A stretch of DNA of 40,698 nt from Spirochaetales bacterium. Its GTDB lineage: Bacteria; Spirochaetota; Spirochaetia; Treponematales; UBA12059. Made by a program: the position numbers and the translations under genes. Each line of letters opens with the position of its first letter. Position 1 is the first letter of the stretch. A model generated the notes under the pieces. It was not told where the DNA came from, did not search any database, and saw nothing but the letters and a program-made list of their open reading frames with translations. The stretch is from assembly GCA_016926955.1 (NCBI GenBank), contig JAFGNN010000013.1:1-40698 (forward strand), read 5' to 3'. This document shows positions 23,198 to 33,959 of this stretch, piece by piece.

Positions 23198-23677
23198 CTA
23201 GTCTTCCCGGACCAGGCCGCGGCGGGAGAGCTCGGCGAAGACTTCGTCCATGAACGCGAGGCGCGCCTTGACGCCTTCGGGCTCTCCGGAGCGGGCCCGC
23301 CAGGACGCGTCGATGGCGTCCTCGAGGTCGGCGCGGCGGGGCCGGGGGTCGCGGGTCAGGTCGAGCGCCTTGCCGACCGGACAGCCTTCCGCGTGCCAGC
23401 CCGAGCCGCCGCAGGACGGGCACGCGGAGCTTTCGCCGCCACCCGAGAAGGCGAGCCCGTGCAGCGCCTTCCACGCCTCGATGAGCAGCGCGCGCGTGCG
23501 CGCGAGCTCGTCGGAGGAGACGCCGAAGGCGACGCGGAGCTCGTCGAGCCGGGCGCGGGCCTTCCGCAGAGCCTGGCTGGCCAGTTCCGGCATGTCGCGC
23601 GCCTGCTCCAGGCGCTCGCGGAGCGAGCGGATCTCCTCGCGCAGCCGTTCGGTCTCGCCTTCGCGTCCCTCGTTCAT
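23198..23677 (-). CDS. Coiled-coil protein with a Cys-rich motif, function unknown
   Basis: A 159-residue protein, family not recognised. Residues about 4-75 form an Arg/Glu/Leu-rich coiled coil (LREEIRSLRERLEQA and on). The middle carries CPSCGGSGWHAEGCPVG, a compact Cys/His cluster (C-x2-C-x5-H-x3-C) that could hold zinc and resembles the CxxCxGxG type. The C-terminal 50 residues are helical and acidic. ATG 23677 has GGAGG 9 bases upstream. It diverges from the corrinoid operon across a 90-bp gap and could share regulation with it. No signal peptide. Confidence 0.7.
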   Translation of the reverse strand: MNEGREGETERLREEIRSLRERLEQARDMPELASQALRKARARLDELRVAFGVSSDELARTRALLIEAWKALHGLAFSGGGESSACPSCGGSGWHAEGCPVGKALDLTRDPRPRRADLEDAIDASWRARSGEPEGVKARLAFMDEVFAELSRRGLVRED

Positions 23678-23767
23678 CGCCCGCGTCCTCCATTGCCATG
23701 ATAATGTCTTCTCCTCGATCTGGACAGCCCGGGCGCTCCGGGCGAGACTGGGAACGGGAGGAGCCAC
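23678..23767. promoter_or_regulatory. Divergent regulatory region with a small inverted repeat
   Basis: Minus strand: TATCAT (23703-23698) with a weak TGTCCA 17 bp upstream, next to GGAGG of the coiled-coil gene. Plus strand: no convincing -35/-10 pair is seen, but an inverted repeat GCCCGG-N5-CCGGGC (23727-23743) lies ahead of GGGAGGAG and the GTG at 23768. It could be an operator for the corrinoid operon. Confidence 0.4.
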
Positions 23768-24508
23768 GTGGAAAGCGAGTTCCAGGCAATTCGGGAAGAG
23801 CTCTACGCGCGGATCCTGGCGGCCCGTCCGAAAGAGGCCGGAGCTATCGTGTCGGAACAGCTGGAACGGCATGGGGCCCAGGCCGTGCTTGCCCGGGTGC
23901 TCGGGCCAGTGCTCGCCTCGATCGGGGAGCGCTGGAGCCATGACCGCATCTCCCTGGCCGTGGCCTATGTGGCCGGAAGGGTGGCGGAGGACGCCATCGA
24001 GGCCATCATGGCGGGCGCCGGGGCCGACGGCGAGGCGATCGCGGGGACGGGACGGATCGCGGATCCGGCGAAAGTCGCCGTGATCGGCAATGCCGAGGAC
24101 GACTACCACGGCCTCGGCCGACGCATGGTCGCGGCCTTCCTGCGCGTGGCCGGCTGGAACGTGGTCGACCTCGGATACGACGTGCTCCCCGCCGATTTCG
24201 TCGATGCCGCGCTTGCCGGAGGGGCCCGGGTCATCGGCGTTTCCGCGATGATGCTGACCAACGCGGAGAACATCCGCCGGGTGCGCGAGGAGATCGAGCG
24301 GCGCAACCTTTCCGGCCGGCTCAAGCTGGCGGTCGGCGGCGCGGTCTTCGTCATGCGGCCCGAGCTGGTGGCCGAGGTCGGCGGTGACGGAACCTCGGCC
24401 ACGGCCATGGAGGCGCCCGCCCTGTTCGAGCGTCTCGCGGCGGAGGCGGCGGAAGTCGAAGCCGAGGCGGGGGGCGGCGGGGGCGGTCCCGGAGGAGGCG
24501 CCGCGTGA
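23768..24508 (+). CDS. Corrinoid (B12)-binding protein, MtaC/MtbC type
   Basis: A 246-residue cytoplasmic protein. Residues about 1-95 match the helical B12-binding_2 cap. The Rossmann B12-binding domain then shows DYHGLG, the DxHxxG motif (Asp112, His114, Gly117), where His114 is the lower cobalt ligand. It is followed by the helper motifs GYDVLPADF, VIGVSAMMLTN and KLAVGGAVF. Such proteins carry a methyl group between two methyltransferases. The C-terminus ends in a Glu-rich helix and a Gly-rich tail. GTG start with GGGAGGAG upstream. Its stop overlaps the next start (GTGA). No MtaB/MttB-type substrate methyltransferase is next to it. Confidence 0.92.
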   Translation: MESEFQAIREELYARILAARPKEAGAIVSEQLERHGAQAVLARVLGPVLASIGERWSHDRISLAVAYVAGRVAEDAIEAIMAGAGADGEAIAGTGRIADPAKVAVIGNAEDDYHGLGRRMVAAFLRVAGWNVVDLGYDVLPADFVDAALAGGARVIGVSAMMLTNAENIRRVREEIERRNLSGRLKLAVGGAVFVMRPELVAEVGGDGTSATAMEAPALFERLAAEAAEVEAEAGGGGGGPGGGAA

Positions 24509-25530
24509 CGGGCAGCGAACGGATAGGGGCGGCGCTCCGGGGGGATTTCTCCGACCGGCGCGCCTTCACCATGACCCTCTCGCTCTACGGGGCGCGGCTC
24601 TCGGGCAGCCGGCCCGGAGACTACTACCGGGAGAGCGCCCTCTATCACCGCGGGCAGGCTGAGGTCGCCGCGCTCGTCGATCCGGACGTCCTCTTCGGAC
24701 CCTTCGCCATGCCCCTCGAGGCGGAGGCCTGGGGCGCGAGCCTGGTCTGGACCGACAAGGCGCCGCCCAATGTCGGCAAGCCGCTCCGCTCGGCGGCTTC
24801 CTTCCTCGAACGCGAGGCGCCCCGACCTGACTCGGATCCGCGCCTGTCATATCTCGTCGAGTCCGTCCGGCTCGTCGCGGCCGACAACGCGGATACCCGG
24901 CCCGTCGCGGCGGTGGCGACCAGCCCCTCGGACCTGCCGGCGATGGCGCTCGGCATCGACGCGTGGCTCGAGATCCTGCTCTTCGACCCCGGCCTGGCAG
25001 ATCGCGTGCTCGAGCGCTCGGGCGAGCATTTCAGGGCGCTGTGCGCGGCCTACGCTGCCGCGGGCGCCGCCTTCGTCGCCGTGCCGGTCATGTTCGCCAA
25101 TCCGCGCATAGTCACAGAGGGCATAGTCCGCGAGCGGATAGCGCCGTACCTGGCGCGCGAGTTCGGCGCGGCGGGGCTTCCGGTAGTGTTCCACCATGGC
25201 GCGAACCCGCTGGCGGAGTACCTGCCGCTCTTTGCCGGGCTGCCGGGCGTCGCCGGCTTCGCGCTGGCCGAGCGCGACGATCTGGGCGCGGCCCGCGCCG
25301 CGCTCGGTCAAGGCGCCCTGATTCTGGGCGGGGTGGAGGGACCCACGATAGCACGGCGCCCGCTCGGGCGTGTCCTCGAGGTGGCGCGCTCGGTTCTGCG
25401 GGACCGCGCGGCCGACCCCCGCTTCGTGTTCGCCACGGCATCCGCCGACGTCCCCTGGGACACCGATCCGGAGAACCTCGCGGCGCTGGCGCGGACTGTC
25501 CGGGAAGCGGAGCTCGCGCGTGCCTCGTGA
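24505..25530 (+). CDS. UroD-fold methyltransferase (MtaA/CmuA-like) without the usual zinc cysteines
   Basis: A 341-residue TIM-barrel protein of the uroporphyrinogen-decarboxylase-like superfamily. The MtaA/MtbA group transfers methyl from a methyl-corrinoid protein to a thiol or another acceptor. Recognisable parts are VDPDVLFGPFAMPLEAEAWG, the central PSDLPAMALGIDAWLEILLFDP, VVFHHGANPLAEYLPLF and DTDPENLAALARTVREA. In zinc-dependent MtaA the motifs are HxCG and, near the C-terminus, GCxxP. Here these read HHGA and ASADVP, and I count a single Cys (in RALCAAY) in the protein. CoM-type activation is therefore unlikely. Both ends overlap neighbours (GTGA with the corrinoid gene; 11 bases with the kinase). 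Confidence 0.85.
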   Translation: MTGSERIGAALRGDFSDRRAFTMTLSLYGARLSGSRPGDYYRESALYHRGQAEVAALVDPDVLFGPFAMPLEAEAWGASLVWTDKAPPNVGKPLRSAASFLEREAPRPDSDPRLSYLVESVRLVAADNADTRPVAAVATSPSDLPAMALGIDAWLEILLFDPGLADRVLERSGEHFRALCAAYAAAGAAFVAVPVMFANPRIVTEGIVRERIAPYLAREFGAAGLPVVFHHGANPLAEYLPLFAGLPGVAGFALAERDDLGAARAALGQGALILGGVEGPTIARRPLGRVLEVARSVLRDRAADPRFVFATASADVPWDTDPENLAALARTVREAELARAS

Positions 25531-27358
25531 GAAGGCGCGGACCAAGCTCCTGGCCTGCGGTATCTTCGCGCGCGAGTACGGCCTGCTGGACGCGGCGCTC
25601 CGCGCGCGCTTCGAACCCGTGTTTGTCGACTCGATGCTTCACATGCACCCGGACCGGCTCGGCGAGACCCTTGACGGGCTTCTGGCCGCGGCGGGCGACG
25701 CCCCGGCGGTGGGCCTCTTCGGCGACTGCTGTCCGCGCTCGCGCGAGCTCTTCTCGGGTCCGGCCCGAGCCCGGGTAGCCTGCGTCAACTGCGTCGAGCT
25801 CGCGCTCGGACGAGAGCGCTACCGCGAGCTGCGCAAGGCCCGCACCTTCTTTTTCATGCCGGAGTGGGCCGAGCGCTGGGAAGAGGTGTTCGCGCGCGAG
25901 CTGGGTCTCGGCGACCCGGAACTCGCGCGAGACTTCCTGCAAGACGAGATGAGCCAGATCGTCTACGTCGACACGGGTGTCGTGCCCGTGCCGGAGGCGA
26001 CGCTCGCGGAAATCGAGGCGCGCTTCGGCTTGCCGGTCCGGATCGAGCGCTCCGACCCGGGAGCCCTCGAATCCGCGCTCAGGACCGCGCTCGACAAGGT
26101 GGACGGAGTGGACCGCGCGGAAAGCGCGGATGGGAGGGCGGCAGACGCCGGAGACGAAGCGGCCTCCCGGGAATCCGGGCCGCCGGGCGCCGGCAGCGCG
26201 GAGGGCGGGGCCTTCGAATTCCTGTTTTCCGACCTCGTGGAACGGACCATGTCGCTGGCCGACCGGCCCGCCGATTGCCTGGCCTTCATCGCGCACGAGC
26301 TTCGCCAGCTCGTCGGGGTCAGGACCATCTTCGTCTACGCTGATCCCGGTCCGGATCCCGGCCGTTCGCCGGAACTCGCCCTGCTCGCGGCCCTTCCGGA
26401 GCGCAGGCGCACCATCGGCGAGGGCGGGCGCCTGCTCGAAATCGCCGCCATCGCCCGGTCGGGCGGGGAGCCCTTCTTCATCAGGCCGGGGGACGGGACC
26501 CGCGCGGGCAGCCTGCTCGCTGAGCTCGGCGTCGGCGAATCGCTGGCGCTGCCGCTGCGCTACGCGGGGAACGCCGTCGGCGCGATCCTGCTCTTGGACC
26601 TGCTCGACAAGGCGAACCTCGGCACGGTCATCGACACGCTTGGCCGCCTGTCTTCGGTGCTGGCCCTGATCATCCGCACCGCGCGGCTCTACGGGAACCT
26701 CGAGGCGGCGGTGGCGGAGCGCACGCGCGAGATCGAGGTCCAGCGCGAAGCCGTGGCCGCCTCGCTCCGCGAGAAGGAGGCCATGCTCAAGGAGATCCAC
26801 CACCGCGTCAAGAACAACCTGCAGATCGTCTCGAGCCTGCTCCACCTCAAGATGGGCACGCTCGACGACCCGGCGGTGCGCGAGCTTTTTTCCGAGAGCG
26901 AGAGCCGCATCCGCGCGATGGCCTTGGTGCACGAGGAGCTTTACCGTTCCGGCGATCTCGGCCGGGTCGAGATTTCCGACTACATCGAGCGCCTGGCGCG
27001 GAGCCTGGCCGCCGTGGGCGACGTCGAGCTCGACCTGGACGCTGAGCGGGCCGGTTTCCCGATCGACGCGGCGGTGCCCTGCGGGCTTGTGCTCAACGAG
27101 CTCGTGATGAACGCGGTCAAGTACGGGAAGGGCGATCGGGGCACGGTGCGCGTCGGCATACGCTTCGCGCGCCGGGGGGACGAGTTTGTCCTCGAGGTCC
27201 GCGACGACGGCCCGGGCCTGCCTCCGGGCTTCGCGCCGGGAAAGACGGGAGGCGTCGGTCTCTCCATCGTCGAAGCGCTGGCCGGGCAGCTCCGGGGCGA
27301 GCTTCTGATCGGCGAGGGGAAGGGCGCCCGCCTCACGCTGGTATTCCCCGCTCCGTAA
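25520..27358 (+). CDS. DUF1638-GAF-HisKA_2 hybrid histidine kinase
   Basis: A 612-residue cytoplasmic fusion. Residues 1-190 are a DUF1638 domain (LACGIFAREYGLL, GLFGDCCPRSREL, ACVNCVELALG, ARDFLQDEMSQIVYVDTG). Cys13, His41, His43, Cys70, Cys71, Cys88 and Cys91 could bind metal or cofactor. A low-complexity linker (about 195-235) leads to a GAF-like domain (about 240-390). The kinase core has EIHHRVKNNLQIV with His428, N-box LNELVMNAVKYG (Asn531) and G-boxes DDGPGLPPG, GGVGLSIV. GTG 25520 overlaps the methyltransferase end by 11 bases and begins the DUF1638 domain. DUF1638 proteins are, from memory, usually separate and found near corrinoid methyltransferases. Here the domain is the input of a kinase, pointing to sensing of methyl-corrinoid state. 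No receiver protein is nearby. Confidence 0.88.
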   Translation: MPREKARTKLLACGIFAREYGLLDAALRARFEPVFVDSMLHMHPDRLGETLDGLLAAAGDAPAVGLFGDCCPRSRELFSGPARARVACVNCVELALGRERYRELRKARTFFFMPEWAERWEEVFARELGLGDPELARDFLQDEMSQIVYVDTGVVPVPEATLAEIEARFGLPVRIERSDPGALESALRTALDKVDGVDRAESADGRAADAGDEAASRESGPPGAGSAEGGAFEFLFSDLVERTMSLADRPADCLAFIAHELRQLVGVRTIFVYADPGPDPGRSPELALLAALPERRRTIGEGGRLLEIAAIARSGGEPFFIRPGDGTRAGSLLAELGVGESLALPLRYAGNAVGAILLLDLLDKANLGTVIDTLGRLSSVLALIIRTARLYGNLEAAVAERTREIEVQREAVAASLREKEAMLKEIHHRVKNNLQIVSSLLHLKMGTLDDPAVRELFSESESRIRAMALVHEELYRSGDLGRVEISDYIERLARSLAAVGDVELDLDAERAGFPIDAAVPCGLVLNELVMNAVKYGKGDRGTVRVGIRFARRGDEFVLEVRDDGPGLPPGFAPGKTGGVGLSIVEALAGQLRGELLIGEGKGARLTLVFPAP

Positions 27359-27430
27359 GCGGTGTCACGAAGCTTCCGGGAACCGCACGCGGAGTTTGAG
27401 CCGGGTACTACACAAAAGACGGGCGCCCTC

Positions 27431-27459
27431 TTGCCGGTCGGATGCGGCGGCGCTATGCT
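27431..27459 (+). promoter_or_regulatory. uvrA promoter, near-leaderless
   Basis: TTGCCG (27431-27436), exactly 17 bp, TATGCT (27454-27459), then 11 bases to the ATG at 27471. The predicted 5' leader is about 5 nt and holds no ribosome-binding site. No LexA-like box is evident. Confidence 0.6.
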
Positions 27460-27470
27460 CTGCCGCAACC

Positions 27471-30296
<2,826 letters not shown>

Positions 30297-30308
30297 GCCG
30301 GCGCGGGG

Positions 30309-30333
30309 GCTCGGGCCGGGCGCCGGCCCGAGC
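30309..30333. other. 11-bp perfect hairpin between uvrA and the lptD-like gene
   Basis: GCTCGGGCCGG (30309-30319) pairs with CCGGCCCGAGC (30323-30333) across a 3-nt loop, 13 bases after the uvrA stop. No U-tract follows. It ends 10 bases before the -35 of the next promoter, so it may act as a terminator of a non-classical kind or as an operator. Confidence 0.5.
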
Positions 30334-30343
30334 GCGGAGCGCA

Positions 30344-30372
30344 TTGCCGAGCGTCCGCGCCTCGGCTAGAAT
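30344..30372 (+). promoter_or_regulatory. lptD-like gene promoter, leaderless
   Basis: TTGCCG (30344-30349), exactly 17 bp, TAGAAT (30367-30372), then 7 bases and the ATG at 30380. The predicted transcript starts at or one base before the start codon. Confidence 0.62.
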
Positions 30373-30379
30373 CCTCGCC

Positions 30380-33300
30380 ATGCCGCCATTGAGCCGCGCG
30401 CGGGAAGCGCCCCGACGACCGAGCACCAAGCTCTCGCCCCTCGCCGCCTCGATCATCGCCGTGGCCGTCTGCGTCGCGCCCGGCTCCGCGGCGGCCCAGG
30501 AGGTCCCGGTTCCGGACGAAGCGGCCGCGGCGGTCGAGGCCGAAGGCGCAGATGGATCCGAAGCGGACGCGACGCCGGCGTCCGCGCCCGTCGAGCGCGA
30601 CCTGGCCGAGGCGACGCTCGTCATGGACCTCGAGAGCTCGGACCTCGCCGCCCTGCTCGCTCGCTGTCGGGAGCTGGGGCTTCCCGAGACCGGCGACGAG
30701 GCGGAGCTCCGCGCGCGGCTCTACGAACACTACGGGCTCGAGCCTCCAGCCGGCGCGACTGGCGGGGGCGTGTCGGTCCGCGTGCTCGCCGCCGACACCG
30801 CGCGTTCCTACGAACTCGACGGAGAGCGCCTGACCGTGCTCGAAGGGGGAGTCTCGCTCGAGCTCGAGGCGGAGGACGGGAGCGTGCACCGTCTCTTCGC
30901 CGACTCGGTTGTCTACAACGTCGAGCTCGGCATGGTGTACGCGCGCGGACACGTCACCTACCGCACGGAGGGCGCCGAGGCGTTCACGGGCTCCGCCCTC
31001 GCCATCGACCTCGGAAGCTGGTCCGGTCGTTTCCTCGGCGGCCGGACGCTGCGGGACGCGAGCATCGGCGAGGCCGACGGGCTCTTCTTCGAAGCGGACG
31101 AGATCGTCCGCTCGACCGGCGACTCCGCCTCGTTCCGGGACGGCCTCATCACCTCCTGCGACCTTGAGGACGATCCGCATTGGTCCATAAGGGCGTCGAA
31201 GGTCTGGCTCCTTGCGCCGGGCGAATGGGCCATCGCCAACGCGTGGCTCTCCGTGGGCGAGGTTCCGCTGCTCTGGCTGCCCTTCTTCTATTACCCCGGG
31301 GAGGAACTCGTCTTCCATCCAGTTTTCGGTTACCGCGACCGCGAGGGCCGATTCGTCCAGACCACCACCTACCTGCTCGGCGCCAAGCCCCCCGCCAAGG
31401 AGTCGACTCTGCCCCTCTCGCTGGCGGGCGATGGTAGCGACGGCGGCAAGACCCTGAAGGGCCTGTTCCTCCGGACCGATCCGGACGCCGAGGCGGAGCG
31501 GGGCTCGGATTACGTAAAGCTGATCGCGGACGCCTACGGCACGCTCGGCGCGGCCCTCGCGCTGGACTGGAAGCTCGGGGAGCTGCCCCTGGGCGGGACG
31601 GGCGAAGGATCGCTCATGCTCGCCCGAAGCCGGTCGGTTTTCTACACGAGCGGCATCTACACGCCCTATGTCGCGGACGGGGACTGGAAGAGCGTCTGGA
31701 ACGATGCCAGCTTCCTCGGGGCCGACCTTCCGCTCCGCTTCGCCTTCGATTCCACGCTGCGCTTCCAGGGGCCAGGGTTTTCGCTGTCCGTCCGGACCCC
31801 GCTGGCGTCCGACCCCTGGGTGAACCGCGACTTCCGCGACCGCAGCGAGGACATGGACTGGCTCTCGTTCCTCGATCCCGCCGGAGAGACCACGCCGCCC
31901 GCCAAGCTCTCCGCGCTCGTCCAGGGGATCGACCTGTCCTGGACGCCGAGCCCGGGCGCGCTCAAGCCCTGGTTGGAAGGCCTTTCGCTGAGCCGATTCA
32001 GCTCCTCGCTCTCGTGGACCGCGCGGACTCGGGACCAGGGAGTCACCGAGCCGTACGCGCTCTACATGGCCGATCCGCTCCGCGACTACTTCGCGCCCGA
32101 GCGCCTGCTCCTGGCAGACGCCCAGGTAGCGCTCCGCGGCACCCTGCTCTCGGTGAGGCCGGCCGCGCGCGGTGCCGCTCCCCTGCCCGAAGGTCCCGCC
32201 CTCCGGGTGCCCTGGGCCCCGGACGCGGAAGCCCCCGACGACGCCGGGGCGTCCGTCGCGCCAGACCTCGGCTTTCCGGCAGGAAGCGGCACGGAAGGCG
32301 TCTCGGACTCCGCCGGAGCCGCGCTCGTCCTCAAAGGCTTCGCCCCGCCCGCGGCCGCGCCGGGGCCCGCCTCCTCCAAGACGTCGTCCACGATCGCGAC
32401 GCTGGGCTGGACCCTGGCCCCCGCGGGCTCGCTCGAACGCCGCTTCGCTACCCTGGACCTGGGAGGGCCCGCGGACATCGTCCTCGAGCCCTGGTACGAC
32501 CTCGCGGTTGCGCGCGTTTCCGGCCAGCTTTCGCTCGCCCTCGGCGTTCCGGCCGGGTTCGCCGATCTCTCGCTCGTCCTGAGCGGCAACTACCAGGACC
32601 AGGCCCACACCATGATCTCCACGGATGCTTCCGTTGCCGAGCGGGACGCCTGGCTCCTGCAGGACGCCAAATTCGAGGGGGCGAAGGCGAACGTAGCCGT
32701 GAAACTCGGGGTGAAGCCCTTCGGCGTGACCGGTCCCTTCGGCGACCTGTTCGAGACGGAGCTCCCCCGTTCGCTCGGCTTCTCCTGGAGCCTGGACGCC
32801 CGGCTCTGGTCGCGCGCCTTCGAGTCCGGCGACGGCATCGACCCGGTGTACGCCGTCGAGACCTTCGCGTGGGACCGCGATTCACTCAACGTCCACCAGG
32901 CTTCCCTGAGCTTCGCCCCGAGCGTCGGCGGATACGCGCAGAACCTTTCGGTCTCCGCCTCGCTGCCGCCCCTGCGCCAATCCTACGCGGGCAAGGTGGA
33001 CCTCCGCGCGAAGGGACTCGCGGTCTCGGCTTCCACGCGCTGGGCCGCGCGCGATGACGAGGGGAACTTCGCCTGGGATCCCCTGGCGGCGAGCGCCGCC
33101 TGGTCACCCGCGGACCTGTTGAGGCTGAACGGAAACCTTTCGTGGAACCTCGAGGAGGACAGGCCCGAGTCCGCGCGCGCCAGCCTGGTCGCGGGCCCCG
33201 TGACGGCGAGCCTGTCGGCCAGGCACTCCGTCGGGTACCGGCTCGAGCTTGACACGCCCCCGCTCGGCTGGCAGACGGTGCCCGACTCGGAGCGCTTCCG

Positions 33301-33850
33301 CGCGAGCGACGCTGGTCTTTCGATAGCCGGCGACTGGAGCCCCGATCCCGTCTGGAAGGGGCGGCTGGCCGCTTCGCTGTCAGCCTCGCTGGCGGCCTCG
33401 CAGAGCCTGCTCAAATTCACCGATTCGACCCTGTCGCTGACCCTGGGCGTGAATTTCGAGGTGGCGGACCGTTTCACCCTGAGCTTTTCGAGCGTCTCAC
33501 GGAACCAGTCGTTCTGGCGCTACTTCCCGGGACTCTTCGACTTTCCCGGGACCATCGAACCGGTTAACCCCGTGCGCGACGTCCTCGATTCCTTCGACTT
33601 CTTCAGTCCGGGGCAGGAGGGCCGCTACCGCAGCCTCTGGAAGCTCTCTTCCCTGTCCGTGAAGCTGCTCCGGGAACTGCACGACTGGGACCTCTCGCTC
33701 GAGCTCTCCGCCCGCCCCGTGCTCCGTTCCGACGTAGTCCCGAGGATTTACGAATTCGAAACATCGTGGACGATGCTGGCCTCCTGGCGCGCCATCCCGA
33801 AGATCCAGACCAAGGCCACGGGGAAGGGAAGCGAGTTCGCCATCGAGTAG
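30380..33850 (+). CDS. lptD: LptD/OstA-like outer-membrane assembly protein
   Basis: A 1156-residue protein. The signal region is residues about 1-38 (ASIIAVAVCVAPGSAAAQ). It is followed by an acidic Ala-rich linker and a short helix-loop-helix (LAALLARCRELGLPETGDEAELRARLYEH) like a SAP motif. Then comes an OstA/LptA-like beta-jellyroll (from about 105: SYELDGERLTVLEGGVSLE, DSVVYNVELGMVYARGHV). The LptD hallmark lies at about 245-300: LITSCDLEDDPHWSIRASKV and WLSVGEVPLLWLPFFYYPG. The remaining 850 residues are long amphipathic strands of a large barrel. LptD inserts lipopolysaccharide in the outer leaflet; spirochaetes without classical LPS also keep a homologue. The start at 30380 is set by the promoter and the signal peptide. 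No LptE or Bam gene is adjacent. Confidence 0.85.
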   Translation: MPPLSRAREAPRRPSTKLSPLAASIIAVAVCVAPGSAAAQEVPVPDEAAAAVEAEGADGSEADATPASAPVERDLAEATLVMDLESSDLAALLARCRELGLPETGDEAELRARLYEHYGLEPPAGATGGGVSVRVLAADTARSYELDGERLTVLEGGVSLELEAEDGSVHRLFADSVVYNVELGMVYARGHVTYRTEGAEAFTGSALAIDLGSWSGRFLGGRTLRDASIGEADGLFFEADEIVRSTGDSASFRDGLITSCDLEDDPHWSIRASKVWLLAPGEWAIANAWLSVGEVPLLWLPFFYYPGEELVFHPVFGYRDREGRFVQTTTYLLGAKPPAKESTLPLSLAGDGSDGGKTLKGLFLRTDPDAEAERGSDYVKLIADAYGTLGAALALDWKLGELPLGGTGEGSLMLARSRSVFYTSGIYTPYVADGDWKSVWNDASFLGADLPLRFAFDSTLRFQGPGFSLSVRTPLASDPWVNRDFRDRSEDMDWLSFLDPAGETTPPAKLSALVQGIDLSWTPSPGALKPWLEGLSLSRFSSSLSWTARTRDQGVTEPYALYMADPLRDYFAPERLLLADAQVALRGTLLSVRPAARGAAPLPEGPALRVPWAPDAEAPDDAGASVAPDLGFPAGSGTEGVSDSAGAALVLKGFAPPAAAPGPASSKTSSTIATLGWTLAPAGSLERRFATLDLGGPADIVLEPWYDLAVARVSGQLSLALGVPAGFADLSLVLSGNYQDQAHTMISTDASVAERDAWLLQDAKFEGAKANVAVKLGVKPFGVTGPFGDLFETELPRSLGFSWSLDARLWSRAFESGDGIDPVYAVETFAWDRDSLNVHQASLSFAPSVGGYAQNLSVSASLPPLRQSYAGKVDLRAKGLAVSASTRWAARDDEGNFAWDPLAASAAWSPADLLRLNGNLSWNLEEDRPESARASLVAGPVTASLSARHSVGYRLELDTPPLGWQTVPDSERFRASDAGLSIAGDWSPDPVWKGRLAASLSASLAASQSLLKFTDSTLSLTLGVNFEVADRFTLSFSSVSRNQSFWRYFPGLFDFPGTIEPVNPVRDVLDSFDFFSPGQEGRYRSLWKLSSLSVKLLRELHDWDLSLELSARPVLRSDVVPRIYEFETSWTMLASWRAIPKIQTKATGKGSEFAIE

Positions 33851-33900
33851 GCCGAGCCGCCTGACGCAGCCCCCGCGGGGCTCCGGACAGGTCCGATCGG

Positions 33901-33929
33901 TTGATTTTTCCCTTGCGCCGGGTTACGAT
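33901..33929 (+). promoter_or_regulatory. Promoter of the phoH-pgpH-ybeY-corC-TPR operon
   Basis: TTGATT (33901-33906), exactly 17 bp, TACGAT (33924-33929). The predicted start near 33936 gives a short leader with GAGAGG (33937-33942) and GGAAG (33950-33954). Confidence 0.65.
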
Positions 33930-33959
33930 GGCGCACGAGAGGCACTATTGGAAGATTGC

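Noticed and set aside
23768..25530. Catabolic methanol/methylamine methyltransferase system
   Set aside because: No MtaB/MtbB/MttB-type substrate methyltransferase or activase is present and the UroD-type protein lacks its zinc cysteines.
33860..33912. Terminator after the lptD-like gene
   Set aside because: Small stems (AGCCCC/GGGGCT, GGAC/GTCC) lie 20 or more bases before the T-run, which instead belongs to the next promoter.
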